From Clostridiales bacterium UBA6468 (GTDB taxonomy: Bacteria > Bacillota > Clostridia > Oscillospirales > Oscillospiraceae), in the NCBI GenBank assembly GCA_002436765.1, contig DJNI01000026.1, positions 1-33,553 of the forward strand: DNA of 33,553 nucleotides, in the 5' to 3' direction. Shown piece by piece: positions 8,571 to 15,696 of this stretch (positions are counted from its first letter, which is position 1; every line of letters begins with the position of its first letter). The notes under the pieces are model-generated. The model saw only the letters and a list, made by a program, of their open reading frames with translations. It made no database searches and was not told the DNA's origin. Made by a program: the position numbers and the translations under genes.

Positions 8571-9401
8571 ATGTTTGGATATGTGACTGCCAGCTGGAAA
8601 GAGCTGACCGCCCAGGAGCAGAAACGCTACGGCGCGGTGTACTGCGGCATCTGCCGGGAGATCCGGCAAAGGAGCACGGGCATTGGGAGAATCTGCCTGA
8701 GCTATGATATGGCGTTTCTCGCGCTGCTGCTGATGAGCCTGTACGAGCCGGAGGAGGAAAGCGGGAAAAAGGCCTGCCGCCTGCACTCGGTGAAGCCCCG
8801 CCCCTGGGTGGACAACGAATGCATCCGCTACGCCGCGGACATGAACGTGGCGCTGGGCTATTACAACTGCTTGGATGACTGGCAGGACGACGGAAAGCGC
8901 TCCGCCAAGTTCCTGGCGGACAAGCTGGAACCGTTCCTTCCGGAGTTGGAAAATCGCTGGCCGAGGCAGCTCGGAGCGATCAGAAGCTGCATTTGCGGAT
9001 TATCCCGGCTGGAAAAGGAAAACTGCCCCAACCCTGACGAACCGGCCTCCTGCTTTGGCGAGCTGATGGCGCAGCTGCTGGTTTACCGGGAGGACATGTG
9101 GGTAAAAGACCTGGGGCAGATGGGCTTCAGCCTGGGCAGGTTCATCTATCTGCTGGACGCGGCGGCGGATTACGACAAGGACAAACGAAAAGGAAAATAC
9201 AATCCGTATCTCGCCATGGGCATGGAAAAGGACGAAAAGCGCTGGGAGGAATATCTGGTGCTTGCCATGGGCAGATGCGCGGAAAACTATGAAAAGCTGC
9301 CCCTGGTGCAGGACAAGGCGCTGCTGGACAACATCCTGTACAGCGGCGTGTGGGTGAACTGCCGGGGAAAGCGGAAAGAGGAGGCAGCCAACGATGGATG
9401 A
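8571..9401 (+). CDS. DUF5685 family protein
   Basis: The 276-residue product begins MFGYVTASWKELTAQEQ and continues with YCGICREI, a conserved opening of DUF5685 proteins; several Cys (CGIC, CLSYD, CRLHS, CICGLS) and a helical C-terminal half with LLDAAADYDKDKRKGKYNPY are also typical. The Cys pairs and Asp-rich helices could bind metal, and a distant resemblance to all-helical diphosphate-binding enzymes is conceivable, but no function is established. The ATG at 8571 has AAGGAG upstream. Its end overlaps the J-domain gene by eight bases, so the two are translationally linked and probably work together. Confidence 0.85.
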   Translation: MFGYVTASWKELTAQEQKRYGAVYCGICREIRQRSTGIGRICLSYDMAFLALLLMSLYEPEEESGKKACRLHSVKPRPWVDNECIRYAADMNVALGYYNCLDDWQDDGKRSAKFLADKLEPFLPELENRWPRQLGAIRSCICGLSRLEKENCPNPDEPASCFGELMAQLLVYREDMWVKDLGQMGFSLGRFIYLLDAAADYDKDKRKGKYNPYLAMGMEKDEKRWEEYLVLAMGRCAENYEKLPLVQDKALLDNILYSGVWVNCRGKRKEEAANDG

Positions 9402-10056
9402 TCCGTATAAGGTTCTGGGGGTCAGCCCCGACGCCTCCGACGAGGAGATTAAGCGGGCGTATCGGGCGCTGGCAAAGAAATACCACCCGGACCGGAATCC
9501 GGGGGACGCAGCCGCCGCGCAGAAAATGCGGGAGATCAATGCGGCCTATGAGCAGATCAAGGATCCGGACAAGGCGCAGCAGCCGGGGGCGGGCAGCGGA
9601 TACGGCGGCTACGGTTACGGCGACCCCTTCGGCGGCTATGGCAATCCCTTCGGCGGCGGTTACAGCCGTCAGTCTTACGGCGAGGCGACCGGGGATCAGT
9701 ACCAGCAGGCGGCCATGCGCTACATCCAGTTCGGCCGGTATCAGGAGGCGCTGAATGTCCTGAACAGCTCTCGGGAGCGCAATGCCCGGTGGTATTATCT
9801 CAGCGCGCTGGCAAACGACGCCCTGGGCAATCAGGTGACGGCGCTGGAGCATATCCGCCGGGCGGTGAGCATGGAGCCTGACAACCCGGAATATTTAAGC
9901 GCCCTGGACGCCATCGAATGCGGCGGCGCGGCTTACCGCCGGCAGGCGGGGAACTTCCGGGGATTTGCCATGGGCGGCAGCCCCTGCGCCGGCCTGTGTC
10001 TGTGCTATTTTGCCCAGCTGCTGTGCTGCAACGGCCGGGGCTTCTTCTGCATTTGA
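9394..10056 (+). CDS. J-domain protein with TPR-like segment and Cys-rich tail
   Basis: Residues 1-65 form a J domain with the HPD motif at 31-33 (KKYHPDRNPGD), the site that stimulates Hsp70 ATPase. A Gly/Tyr-rich linker (about 68-100) is followed by a helical, TPR-like region (about 105-165; YIQFGRYQEALNVL, ALGNQVTALEHIRRAV) and a tail with seven Cys in CAGLCLCYFAQLLCCNGRGFFC. It lacks the zinc-finger and C-terminal domains of DnaJ itself, so it is a specialised co-chaperone, not dnaJ. The start overlaps the end of the DUF5685 gene. The Cys-rich hydrophobic tail may bind metal or be membrane-associated; that is inference. Confidence 0.9.
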   Translation: MDDPYKVLGVSPDASDEEIKRAYRALAKKYHPDRNPGDAAAAQKMREINAAYEQIKDPDKAQQPGAGSGYGGYGYGDPFGGYGNPFGGGYSRQSYGEATGDQYQQAAMRYIQFGRYQEALNVLNSSRERNARWYYLSALANDALGNQVTALEHIRRAVSMEPDNPEYLSALDAIECGGAAYRRQAGNFRGFAMGGSPCAGLCLCYFAQLLCCNGRGFFCI

Positions 10057-10072
10057 CCGGATGGTAAAGAAT

Positions 10073-10104
10073 ATCGGCGTGACCTGTGCGGTCACGCCGA
10101 TTTT
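10073..10104 (+). terminator. Rho-independent terminator of the J-domain gene (possibly bidirectional)
   Basis: A 12-base-pair perfect stem (ATCGGCGTGACC / GGTCACGCCGAT, loop TGTGC) ends in TTTT, 16 bases after the stop. On the other strand it is followed by ATTCTTT and could also end the pspC transcript. Confidence 0.85.
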
Positions 10105-10141
10105 AAGGGAAGCCTCCGGTCGGCGGCTATGATTTATGCGG

Positions 10142-10170
10142 TTGCGATTGCACCGCAAATCGGGTATAAT
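10142..10170 (+). promoter_or_regulatory. Orphan promoter pointing antisense into pspC
   Basis: TTGCGA (10142-10147), a 17-base spacer and a perfect TATAAT (10165-10170) face right, into the 3' end of the minus-strand pspC gene. The predicted transcript would begin with a small GGCGG-TGT-CCGCC hairpin. The nearest plus-strand gene begins at 10559. Confidence 0.4.
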
Positions 10171-10205
10171 GGCGGTGTCCGCCATACAGGGACAACCCTG
10201 CCCCG

Positions 10206-10397
10206 TCAGCAGACCGGGTTGCGGGGAATGATGACGGCGGCAATGATGTACGCCAGGATACCGCTGCCGCCCATCAGGCTGAACAGCACCCAAAGCAGGC
10301 GCACAACCGTGGGGTCGACGCCGAAGTATTCGGCGATACCGCCGCAGACGCCGTCGATCATTTTGTTCTGATTGGATTTATAAAGACGCTTTTCCAT
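10206..10397 (-). CDS. PspC domain protein
   Basis: The 63-residue protein is a bare PspC domain: a short basic start (MEKRLYKSNQNKMIDGVCGGIAEYFGVDPTVVRLLW is the family pattern, residues 1-36) followed by one long hydrophobic segment (about 34-58, GILAYIIAAVIIP). PspC proteins are inner-membrane stress-response components in Proteobacteria; stand-alone short forms in Firmicutes are common and less well studied. It is expressed alone on the minus strand between two plus-strand genes, with its own predicted promoter. Function beyond membrane stress sensing cannot be stated. Confidence 0.93.
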   Translation of the reverse strand: MEKRLYKSNQNKMIDGVCGGIAEYFGVDPTVVRLLWVLFSLMGGSGILAYIIAAVIIPRNPVC

Positions 10398-10462
10398 AAT
10401 GGCAGTCCTCGTTTCTTTTGTGGTTCCGGACGGCTTGCCGTGCCGCCGGGATGTATGCTATG

Positions 10463-10468
10463 ATTATA
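10463..10468 (-). promoter_or_regulatory. Extended -10 box for pspC (predicted)
   Basis: On the minus strand TGGTATAAT gives a perfect -10 with the extended TG motif, 65 bases ahead of the pspC ATG. No good -35 box was found, which is common with extended -10 promoters. Confidence 0.5.
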
Positions 10469-10558
10469 CCATAACACGGCAGGAATGGATAGACCGCTTT
10501 TGCGGAAAAATGTGTCAAATTTTCATGTGCGCCCCCGAAGCGGGCGGAAGGAGGGCTT

Positions 10559-11197
10559 ATGGATCGTATCATTGACAAGGCGGCCTGGCCGAGACGGGAG
10601 ATTTTCGACTTTTTCAGCGGGATCTCCAATCCGTTTTACGCCGTCACATTCCGTCAGGACGTGACGGAGCTTCGGAATTACTGCAAAGAGCGGAAGATTT
10701 CCTTTTACTATGGGCTGATCTATCTTTGCTGCAAGGCATTGCAGGACGTCCCGGCCTTCGCCTGCCGGATCCGGGGAGAAAACGTCGTGGAGCTGGGGGA
10801 GCAGAAGCCCAGCTTTACCGATCTCAAAAAGGGAAGTGAGCTGTTTCACATCGTGACCATGCCCTGCGAAGGCTCAATGGTCGAGTTCTGCGAGAGGGCA
10901 AGAGAGGTCAGCGGCAAGCAGGATTCTTTCATCGATGCGGCGGGGCAGGCGGACGACTTGGTTTATTTCTCCTGTCTGCCGTGGATGGACGTTACCGCCG
11001 TGACCAACGAGCGGGATTTATTGGCACCGAACGCCGGAGACGATTCCATTCCCAGAATCTGCTGGGGAAAGTATACTCTGGAAAATGACCGGGTGTATCT
11101 GGGCATTTCCGTGGATGTCAACCACCGGCTCATCGACGGGGTACACATTGGGCGCTTCGCGGAAGCGCTGACCCGGCGGATACAGGCATTAAAGTGA
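10559..11197 (+). CDS. CAT-like acyltransferase (chloramphenicol acetyltransferase superfamily)
   Basis: The 212-residue length and the C-terminal motif VNHRLIDGVHIGRF match the chloramphenicol acetyltransferase fold, which transfers acetyl from acetyl-CoA. The catalytic His is kept (H189, four residues before D193), but the first His of the usual HHxxxDG motif is Asn188. Other family cues are the N-terminal R-x2-FDFF segment, NPFYAVTFRQDVTELRNYCK and the central SCLPWMDVTAV. Such divergent chromosomal members in Clostridia often have unknown acceptors, so drug resistance should not be assumed. The ATG follows GGAGGG. It stands alone between pspC and an orphan gene. Confidence 0.85.
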   Translation: MDRIIDKAAWPRREIFDFFSGISNPFYAVTFRQDVTELRNYCKERKISFYYGLIYLCCKALQDVPAFACRIRGENVVELGEQKPSFTDLKKGSELFHIVTMPCEGSMVEFCERAREVSGKQDSFIDAAGQADDLVYFSCLPWMDVTAVTNERDLLAPNAGDDSIPRICWGKYTLENDRVYLGISVDVNHRLIDGVHIGRFAEALTRRIQALK

Positions 11198-11201
11198 AAC
11201 A

Positions 11202-11232
11202 AAGCGTCTGCGGCCACTGACCGCAGACGCTT
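11202..11232 (+). terminator. Hairpin terminator after the CAT-like gene
   Basis: A 12-base-pair perfect stem (AAGCGTCTGCGG / CCGCAGACGCTT, seven-base loop) begins five bases after the stop codon. The following T content is low (TTGAATATTTGT), so termination is likely but not certain. Confidence 0.65.
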
Positions 11233-11315
11233 GAATATTTGTCAGGCGATTATTTGTGGTGGAAAGCACGGGCACTTTGGGGTGAGAGCGTCGGAAGAAT
11301 TCTTTTCTGAAACCC

Positions 11316-11344
11316 TTGCGGCATTTTCCTGAACGTGATATGAT
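11316..11344 (+). promoter_or_regulatory. Promoter of the EF-hand orphan gene (predicted)
   Basis: TTGCGG, a 17-base spacer and TATGAT (11339-11344) with an extended TGA before it lie 65 bases upstream of the start codon. Confidence 0.6.
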
Positions 11345-11409
11345 AATAAAAAATTCCCGCATTTTTTACAATTCCTATTATGAAGCATTTACAGGAAGGA
11401 AGAAATACG

Positions 11410-12408
11410 ATGGAAGTTAAGAAAATCAATCTTGGTGAAGTTGCCGTGGGGGCGGGGAAGAACGCAAAGGCCTTTTTGGGAAAGACAAAAGATACCATTA
11501 TCAAGGCGGTTGACCAGAACGGCGATGGTTCTTTTGACTTTCAGGATGTGTCTGCAATGGCGGATTCGATTGGGAATGCAGCTCAGAATGCTGCCAATGC
11601 CATGAGAGATAATGCAGAAGCCAGAAATCGGGAAAAGGAGAGGAAGGCACTACAGCCCATTTTCCTTGAGGATTTGGATAGTGCTGAGTTTACGCTTTCA
11701 AAATTGATTCGCGTTGCGGATATTGATAAGAAACATGCGGAGAGTGAAGTGTGTAAGGGCTCGGCCGGCTTCGTTTCGGAGCAGAGGGAACTGCGCATTG
11801 TGAACATCTATAAAAATATGATCGATGCATTTGGCATATCGTTATACCCTGACGCGGACAGCGAAATCTACTACATCGACCCAAGCGACAGGAACAAATA
11901 TATTGCATTGGACGACTATTTTGGCTATCTGAAAATCGCAAGAGTCAATGAGCTGCAAAAAATTGCCCAGGATTTAGGCGCAAAGCATTTCCGGGTCACC
12001 TACAGAGAGAAAAAAGCGTCGATAACCAGAAATGATATGAAGGCAAAGGGAAATGTAAGGGCTGGTGCTGCCGAAGCGGAGCGTAACCTTTCTGTATCGG
12101 ATAACTCCAATATTGAGGTCGCGGCCGAGATGCAGTGCTTGGGACATGCCCCAATTGAACCAAAGCTCTTTTATCTTCGCGGTGAACCCAGTATTCAATC
12201 ACTGATTGCACTGAGGATGGATGAAAATTCTCCGATCTTTCATCAGGAGTTCAGCCTGAAGCTCAGCAATTCTTCCGGGATAAAGGAGAAGGATGCGGTA
12301 AAGATTGACGCCGCGTTGAAGGCAATGAAGATCTCCGGAAATACCACGGTGGTATCTGAGGCACAGAGCGAATCCAGAAGATTTTTTGAGTATGAGGTGG
12401 ATTTCTGA
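11410..12408 (+). CDS. Unrecognised protein with one EF-hand-type calcium loop
   Basis: I do not recognise this 332-residue protein. Residues 35-46 (DQNGDGSFDFQD) form a complete EF-hand/dockerin-like loop with acidic or polar ligands at positions 1, 3, 5, 7, 9 and 12. A Lys/Ala-rich helical start and an Arg/Glu/Asn-rich helix (about 55-80) flank it; the remainder mixes alpha and beta with no signal peptide or membrane helix, so it is probably cytosolic. The ATG at 11410 follows AGGAAGGA; the in-frame ATG at 11380 lacks a site. Base composition differs from its neighbours: 11641-11700 has 27 G+C of 60, while flanking genes run near 60 percent or more. It has its own promoter and appears monocistronic. 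Horizontal acquisition is plausible. No function is proposed. Confidence 0.8.
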   Translation: MEVKKINLGEVAVGAGKNAKAFLGKTKDTIIKAVDQNGDGSFDFQDVSAMADSIGNAAQNAANAMRDNAEARNREKERKALQPIFLEDLDSAEFTLSKLIRVADIDKKHAESEVCKGSAGFVSEQRELRIVNIYKNMIDAFGISLYPDADSEIYYIDPSDRNKYIALDDYFGYLKIARVNELQKIAQDLGAKHFRVTYREKKASITRNDMKAKGNVRAGAAEAERNLSVSDNSNIEVAAEMQCLGHAPIEPKLFYLRGEPSIQSLIALRMDENSPIFHQEFSLKLSNSSGIKEKDAVKIDAALKAMKISGNTTVVSEAQSESRRFFEYEVDF

Positions 12409-12467
12409 AAAGAATGGATAAGCGTTGCTACAAAACAGTGACAGGGGAGAAATGAGGAGGGATTCCC

Positions 12468-14822
12468 ATGGAGAAAAGCAATGTTGACGAGAAAATCAGA
12501 CTTCTGACGGGAAGCGGCATGTGGCACACCCGGGAAGCGGAGGGACTGCCCTCCGTCCATCTGTCCGACGGGCCTCACGGCCTGCGCAAGCAGGAGGAAA
12601 AGGAGCGCCAGAACAACGTCAGTCTGGTGTCCACCTGTTATCCCACGGCCAGCGCCCTGGCCTGTTCCTGGGACGTGACCGCGGCGGAGCGGCTGGGCAG
12701 GGCGGTCGCGAAGGAAGCGTGGAACGCGGACGTTGCCGTGCTCTTAGGGCCGGGCATCAACATGAAGCGCTCCCCCCTGTGCGGCAGAAATTTCGAGTAT
12801 TTCAGCGAAGACCCCTTTCTGGCCGGGCAACTGGGCGCAGCCTATGTCAGTGCCGCCCAGGGAGAGGATGTTGCGGTTTCCCTCAAGCATTTCGCAGCCA
12901 ACAATCAGGAAACCAACCGGCAGACGTCCAACAGCCAGATCGACGAACGCGCCCTGCGGGAAATCTACCTCAGCGCCTTTGAATACGTGGTGAAAACGGC
13001 GCGCCCCGCCACGGTGATGGCGTCCTACAACCGCCTGAATGGGTACTATGCCTGTGAAAACCGTCACCTGCTCACAGAAATACTCCGGGAGGAATGGGGC
13101 TTTGACGGGGTGGTGATTTCCGACTGGGGCGCCTGCGCAGGTCTGGCGAAGGCCGTGAAGGCGGGCATGGACCTGGAAATGCCGGACAGTCACGGAATCC
13201 ACGCCCGGAAGCTGAAGGCGGCGCTCAAGGCGGGGGAAATCTCAGAGGAAGATATCGCCAAGGCCGCCGGAAGAATCGAAAGACTGGTGAAAAAGTACGC
13301 GCCGGACAACAGAAAAAAGAAAGATACGTCGGACGCCCACGAAATTGCCAAGCAGCTCGCCTGCGAAAGCGCGGTTCTGCTGAAAAACGACGGGATACTC
13401 CCGATTTCTCAGGATGCGGACGTGGTGGTCATCGGCGCTCTGGCGGAGCAGATGCGCTTCCAGGGCGGCGGAAGCAGCCACATCAACACGGCCGGCTTCC
13501 CCAATGCCCTGGACGCATTGCGGAAGCTGGGGGTGACGGTCACTTATGCCCCCGGATATTCCCTGAAAGACGAGGAGAACCGGGAGCTGGAGGAGCAGGC
13601 GCTGAAAATTGCCGCGGGGCAGAAAACGGTGCTGTTCTTCGGCGGCCTGACCGACCAGTACGAGGGAGAGGGCTACGACCGGGAAAGCCTTGCCATGCCC
13701 GCGAACCAGCTGCATCTGCTGAACAAGATCTGCGAAATTAACCCCAATGTGGCGGTGGTGTCCTTCAGCGGCGCGCCCTATGACATGGCCTTTGAAAACA
13801 GGGTGCGGGGCATTTTACAGATGTATCTCGGCGGCGAGGCCGTGGGGGAAGCCTGCGGCGAGCTGCTGACGGGGCGGGTGAACCCCAGCGGAAAGCTGGC
13901 GGAATCCTGGCCTTATGCTGTGGAGGATACGCCCTGCCACGGATTCTTCGCCACCGGCAGCGACGATATTGAGTACCGGGAGAGCATCTATGTGGGGTAC
14001 CGGTACTATGACAGCTTCGGAATCCCGGTGCGCTTCCCCTTCGGCTTCGGCCTGAGCTATACGACCTTTGCTTACGGCAATTTGAAGCTGAGCAGTGAAA
14101 CCTACGAGGGCGGAAAGCTGCGCGTTTCCCTGGACGTGACCAACACCGGCGGCGCGGCGGGGGCTGAGATCGTGGAGCTGTACGTGGAAAATCCGCCTGC
14201 CGACTATCTGCGGGCAAAGAAGGAGCTGAAAGGCTTCCAAAAGGTCATGCTGGAACCCGGCGAGACGAAGCGCGTCACGATGGAGCTGGACGAAAGAAGC
14301 TTCTCCATGTTCGACGAAGGCCGGTTCCGGATGATCGGCGGTACATACCGGGTGCTGATCGGAAGCTCCGTGGAGGATATCCGTCTGGCGCAGACGGTAA
14401 CGGTGCAGGGCGAAGCCTGTACGCGCAATGACCGGGAGAGACTTTCCGACTACTTCCAAAAGGATCTGCACGGCGTGACCCGGCAGCAGTTTGCGGTGCT
14501 TTACGGGAAGCCCCTCAGCCACTTCGACGACCGGAAGCCGGGGGATTACACCCTGTATGACTCCCTGAACCAGCTGTCGGCGGCGTCCCCCATCGCGAGA
14601 CTGGTACGCAAAGCGGCGCGGCCGCTGGTGTATTCCATGTTCAAGGGCATTCCCCACGACGACCCCCAGGTCGTCATGGTGCTGATGGGCATGGAGAACG
14701 GCATGATCGACAGCGTGGTATGCCAGAGCGGCGGAATGCTGCCCATGCGGGTGGCGGAAGCCATGGTTTTGCAGGCAAACGGCCATCGCGGCAAGGCGCT
14801 GCGGAAGCTCATAAGGGGGTAA
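12468..14822 (+). CDS. Glycoside hydrolase family 3 beta-glycosidase
   Basis: The 784-residue enzyme has the GH3 TIM-barrel domain (about 1-275) with LSDGPHGLR, GPGINMKRSPLCGRNFEYFSEDP split across 94-116, KHFAANNQE at 140 and the nucleophile motif VISDWGA with Asp219. An alpha/beta sandwich domain (about 290-520) and a fibronectin III-like domain (about 555-640) follow. Residues about 650-784 form a helical C-terminal extension seen in many clostridial GH3 enzymes. No signal peptide is present, so it acts in the cytosol on imported oligosaccharides; beta-glucosidase is the usual call, but xylosidase or related activity is possible. The ATG follows GAGGAGGG. No transporter or regulator gene is adjacent. 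Confidence 0.93.
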   Translation: MEKSNVDEKIRLLTGSGMWHTREAEGLPSVHLSDGPHGLRKQEEKERQNNVSLVSTCYPTASALACSWDVTAAERLGRAVAKEAWNADVAVLLGPGINMKRSPLCGRNFEYFSEDPFLAGQLGAAYVSAAQGEDVAVSLKHFAANNQETNRQTSNSQIDERALREIYLSAFEYVVKTARPATVMASYNRLNGYYACENRHLLTEILREEWGFDGVVISDWGACAGLAKAVKAGMDLEMPDSHGIHARKLKAALKAGEISEEDIAKAAGRIERLVKKYAPDNRKKKDTSDAHEIAKQLACESAVLLKNDGILPISQDADVVVIGALAEQMRFQGGGSSHINTAGFPNALDALRKLGVTVTYAPGYSLKDEENRELEEQALKIAAGQKTVLFFGGLTDQYEGEGYDRESLAMPANQLHLLNKICEINPNVAVVSFSGAPYDMAFENRVRGILQMYLGGEAVGEACGELLTGRVNPSGKLAESWPYAVEDTPCHGFFATGSDDIEYRESIYVGYRYYDSFGIPVRFPFGFGLSYTTFAYGNLKLSSETYEGGKLRVSLDVTNTGGAAGAEIVELYVENPPADYLRAKKELKGFQKVMLEPGETKRVTMELDERSFSMFDEGRFRMIGGTYRVLIGSSVEDIRLAQTVTVQGEACTRNDRERLSDYFQKDLHGVTRQQFAVLYGKPLSHFDDRKPGDYTLYDSLNQLSAASPIARLVRKAARPLVYSMFKGIPHDDPQVVMVLMGMENGMIDSVVCQSGGMLPMRVAEAMVLQANGHRGKALRKLIRG

Positions 14823-14884
14823 AATGGTGCTGCTGCATCGGCGCGACGATCTGGTGACGCCGCGGAATGCCGATGGCCACTGAC

Positions 14885-14913
14885 TTTACACAAACGGCAA
14901 AATGCGGTAAAAT
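14885..14913 (+). promoter_or_regulatory. Promoter of the flavodoxin gene (predicted)
   Basis: TTTACA (14885-14890), a 17-base spacer and TAAAAT (14908-14913) each match consensus at five of six positions. The expected start point is about 14920, exactly where a long inverted repeat begins. Confidence 0.65.
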
Positions 14914-14919
14914 TTTTAT

Positions 14920-14985
14920 AGGGCAGCACCGCACAATTGCGTCTTCGAGTCTCAGACGTCTTACCAAATTGTGCGGTGCTGCCCT
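14920..14985. repeat. Long inverted repeat / MITE-like hairpin upstream of the flavodoxin gene
   Basis: Arms at 14920-14938 and 14967-14985 are perfectly complementary over 19 bases (starting AGGGCAGCACCGCACAATT), with a 28-base loop that has its own small CGTCT/AGACG stem. The core GGCAGCACCGCACAA recurs as GGCAACACCGCACAA at 15647-15661 in the same orientation. There is no T-tract, so it is not a typical terminator. Confidence 0.8.
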
Positions 14986-15042
14986 GGAATCCGGCGTCTT
15001 AACGCGCCAGACTGTCAAATCAGAATTTTGGGAGGAACGTTT

Positions 15043-15570
15043 ATGAATGGGGTAATTCTGTATCAATCGAAATACGGCGCCGCGAAGAAATATGCCGACT
15101 GGCTTGCCGAAGAAACGGGATTTCCGTGCATGGAAACAAAGAAAGCGGACATTAAGGAAATTGAAAAGTACGATACGATCATTCTGGGCGGCGGGATCTA
15201 TGCTTCCGGCATTGCCGGCTTGTCCTTCCTGAAAAGGAACATCGGTAAATTAACGGGGAAAAAGATCCTCGTATTCTGCTGCGGCGCGTCGCCTTATGAA
15301 GAAAGCGCGGTTCAGCAGCTCAGAGAGCACAACATGAAGGACGCATTATCCGATATTCCCGTTTTTTATTGCCGCGGCGCCTGGGATATGAACGCAATGT
15401 CGTTCAAGGACAGGACATTGTGCAATTTACTCAGAAAGGCCGTCGCCAAAAAAGACCCTGCCGATTATGAAGTATGGGAAAAGGCACTGATGGCCGCAGG
15501 GGAAGATACGTGCGATTGGACGGATAAAAAGTACATCGAACCGATCATTGCGTATCTTGGGAAGCGCTGA
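15043..15570 (+). CDS. Flavodoxin domain protein
   Basis: The 175-residue protein starts with VILYQSKYGAAKKYADWLAEE, the phosphate-binding loop of flavodoxin-like proteins, and continues with DTIILGGGIYASGIAGLSFLKRN and KKILVFCCGASPYEE, features of the Flavodoxin_5/HemG-like group that bind FMN. A redox carrier or quinone/porphyrinogen reductase-like role is typical, but the electron partner is unknown. The ATG at 15043 follows GGGAGG. The last codons and the TGA stop (within 15555-15577) coincide with a repeat that recurs at 33475-33497, so the C-terminus may have been supplied by repeat insertion. The gene lies between two repeat elements. Confidence 0.88.
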   Translation: MNGVILYQSKYGAAKKYADWLAEETGFPCMETKKADIKEIEKYDTIILGGGIYASGIAGLSFLKRNIGKLTGKKILVFCCGASPYEESAVQQLREHNMKDALSDIPVFYCRGAWDMNAMSFKDRTLCNLLRKAVAKKDPADYEVWEKALMAAGEDTCDWTDKKYIEPIIAYLGKR

Positions 15571-15643
15571 ATAAATCGGCGAGAGCTGGCGGCAGGAGAA
15601 AGAGATCCGCTGCTCAGCCGAAGATGGTTTGTTCAGAGGTTCC
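15555..15643. repeat. Inverted-repeat element, copy 1
   Basis: The left end GGGAAGCGCTGAATAAATC (15559-15577) and the right end GGTTTGTTCAGAGGTTCCT (15625-15643) match as inverted repeats at 14 of 19 positions, giving an element near 85 bases. The 23 bases at 15555-15577 recur at 33475-33497 with one mismatch. Read from its right end, this copy resembles the window-end copy further inward (ATCTTCGGCTG, then AGCGGATC). No coding capacity is present, which suits a MITE or REP-like repeat. Confidence 0.75.
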
Positions 15644-15646
15644 TAA

Positions 15647-15696
15647 GGCAACACCGCACAAAAGGGTATGGCGCCGCCCGGTACATACCCTTTGTG
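15647..15696. terminator. Hairpin between convergent flavodoxin and HAD genes
   Basis: CACAAAAGGGTATG (15657-15670) pairs with CATACCCTTTGTG (15684-15696) apart from one bulged base. It ends at the HAD stop codon and follows the flavodoxin gene, so it may terminate one or both convergent transcripts. Its outer part, GGCAACACCGCACAA (15647-15661), is shared with the repeat at 14922-14936. Confidence 0.5.

Noticed and set aside
10559..11197. Chloramphenicol resistance gene
   Set aside because: The fold and catalytic His fit, but the motif is altered and no resistance context is present; called only as CAT-like.
15555..15661. Insertion sequence or transposase remnant near the repeats
   Set aside because: No open frame or transposase motif lies in or beside the repeat elements; they are non-coding.
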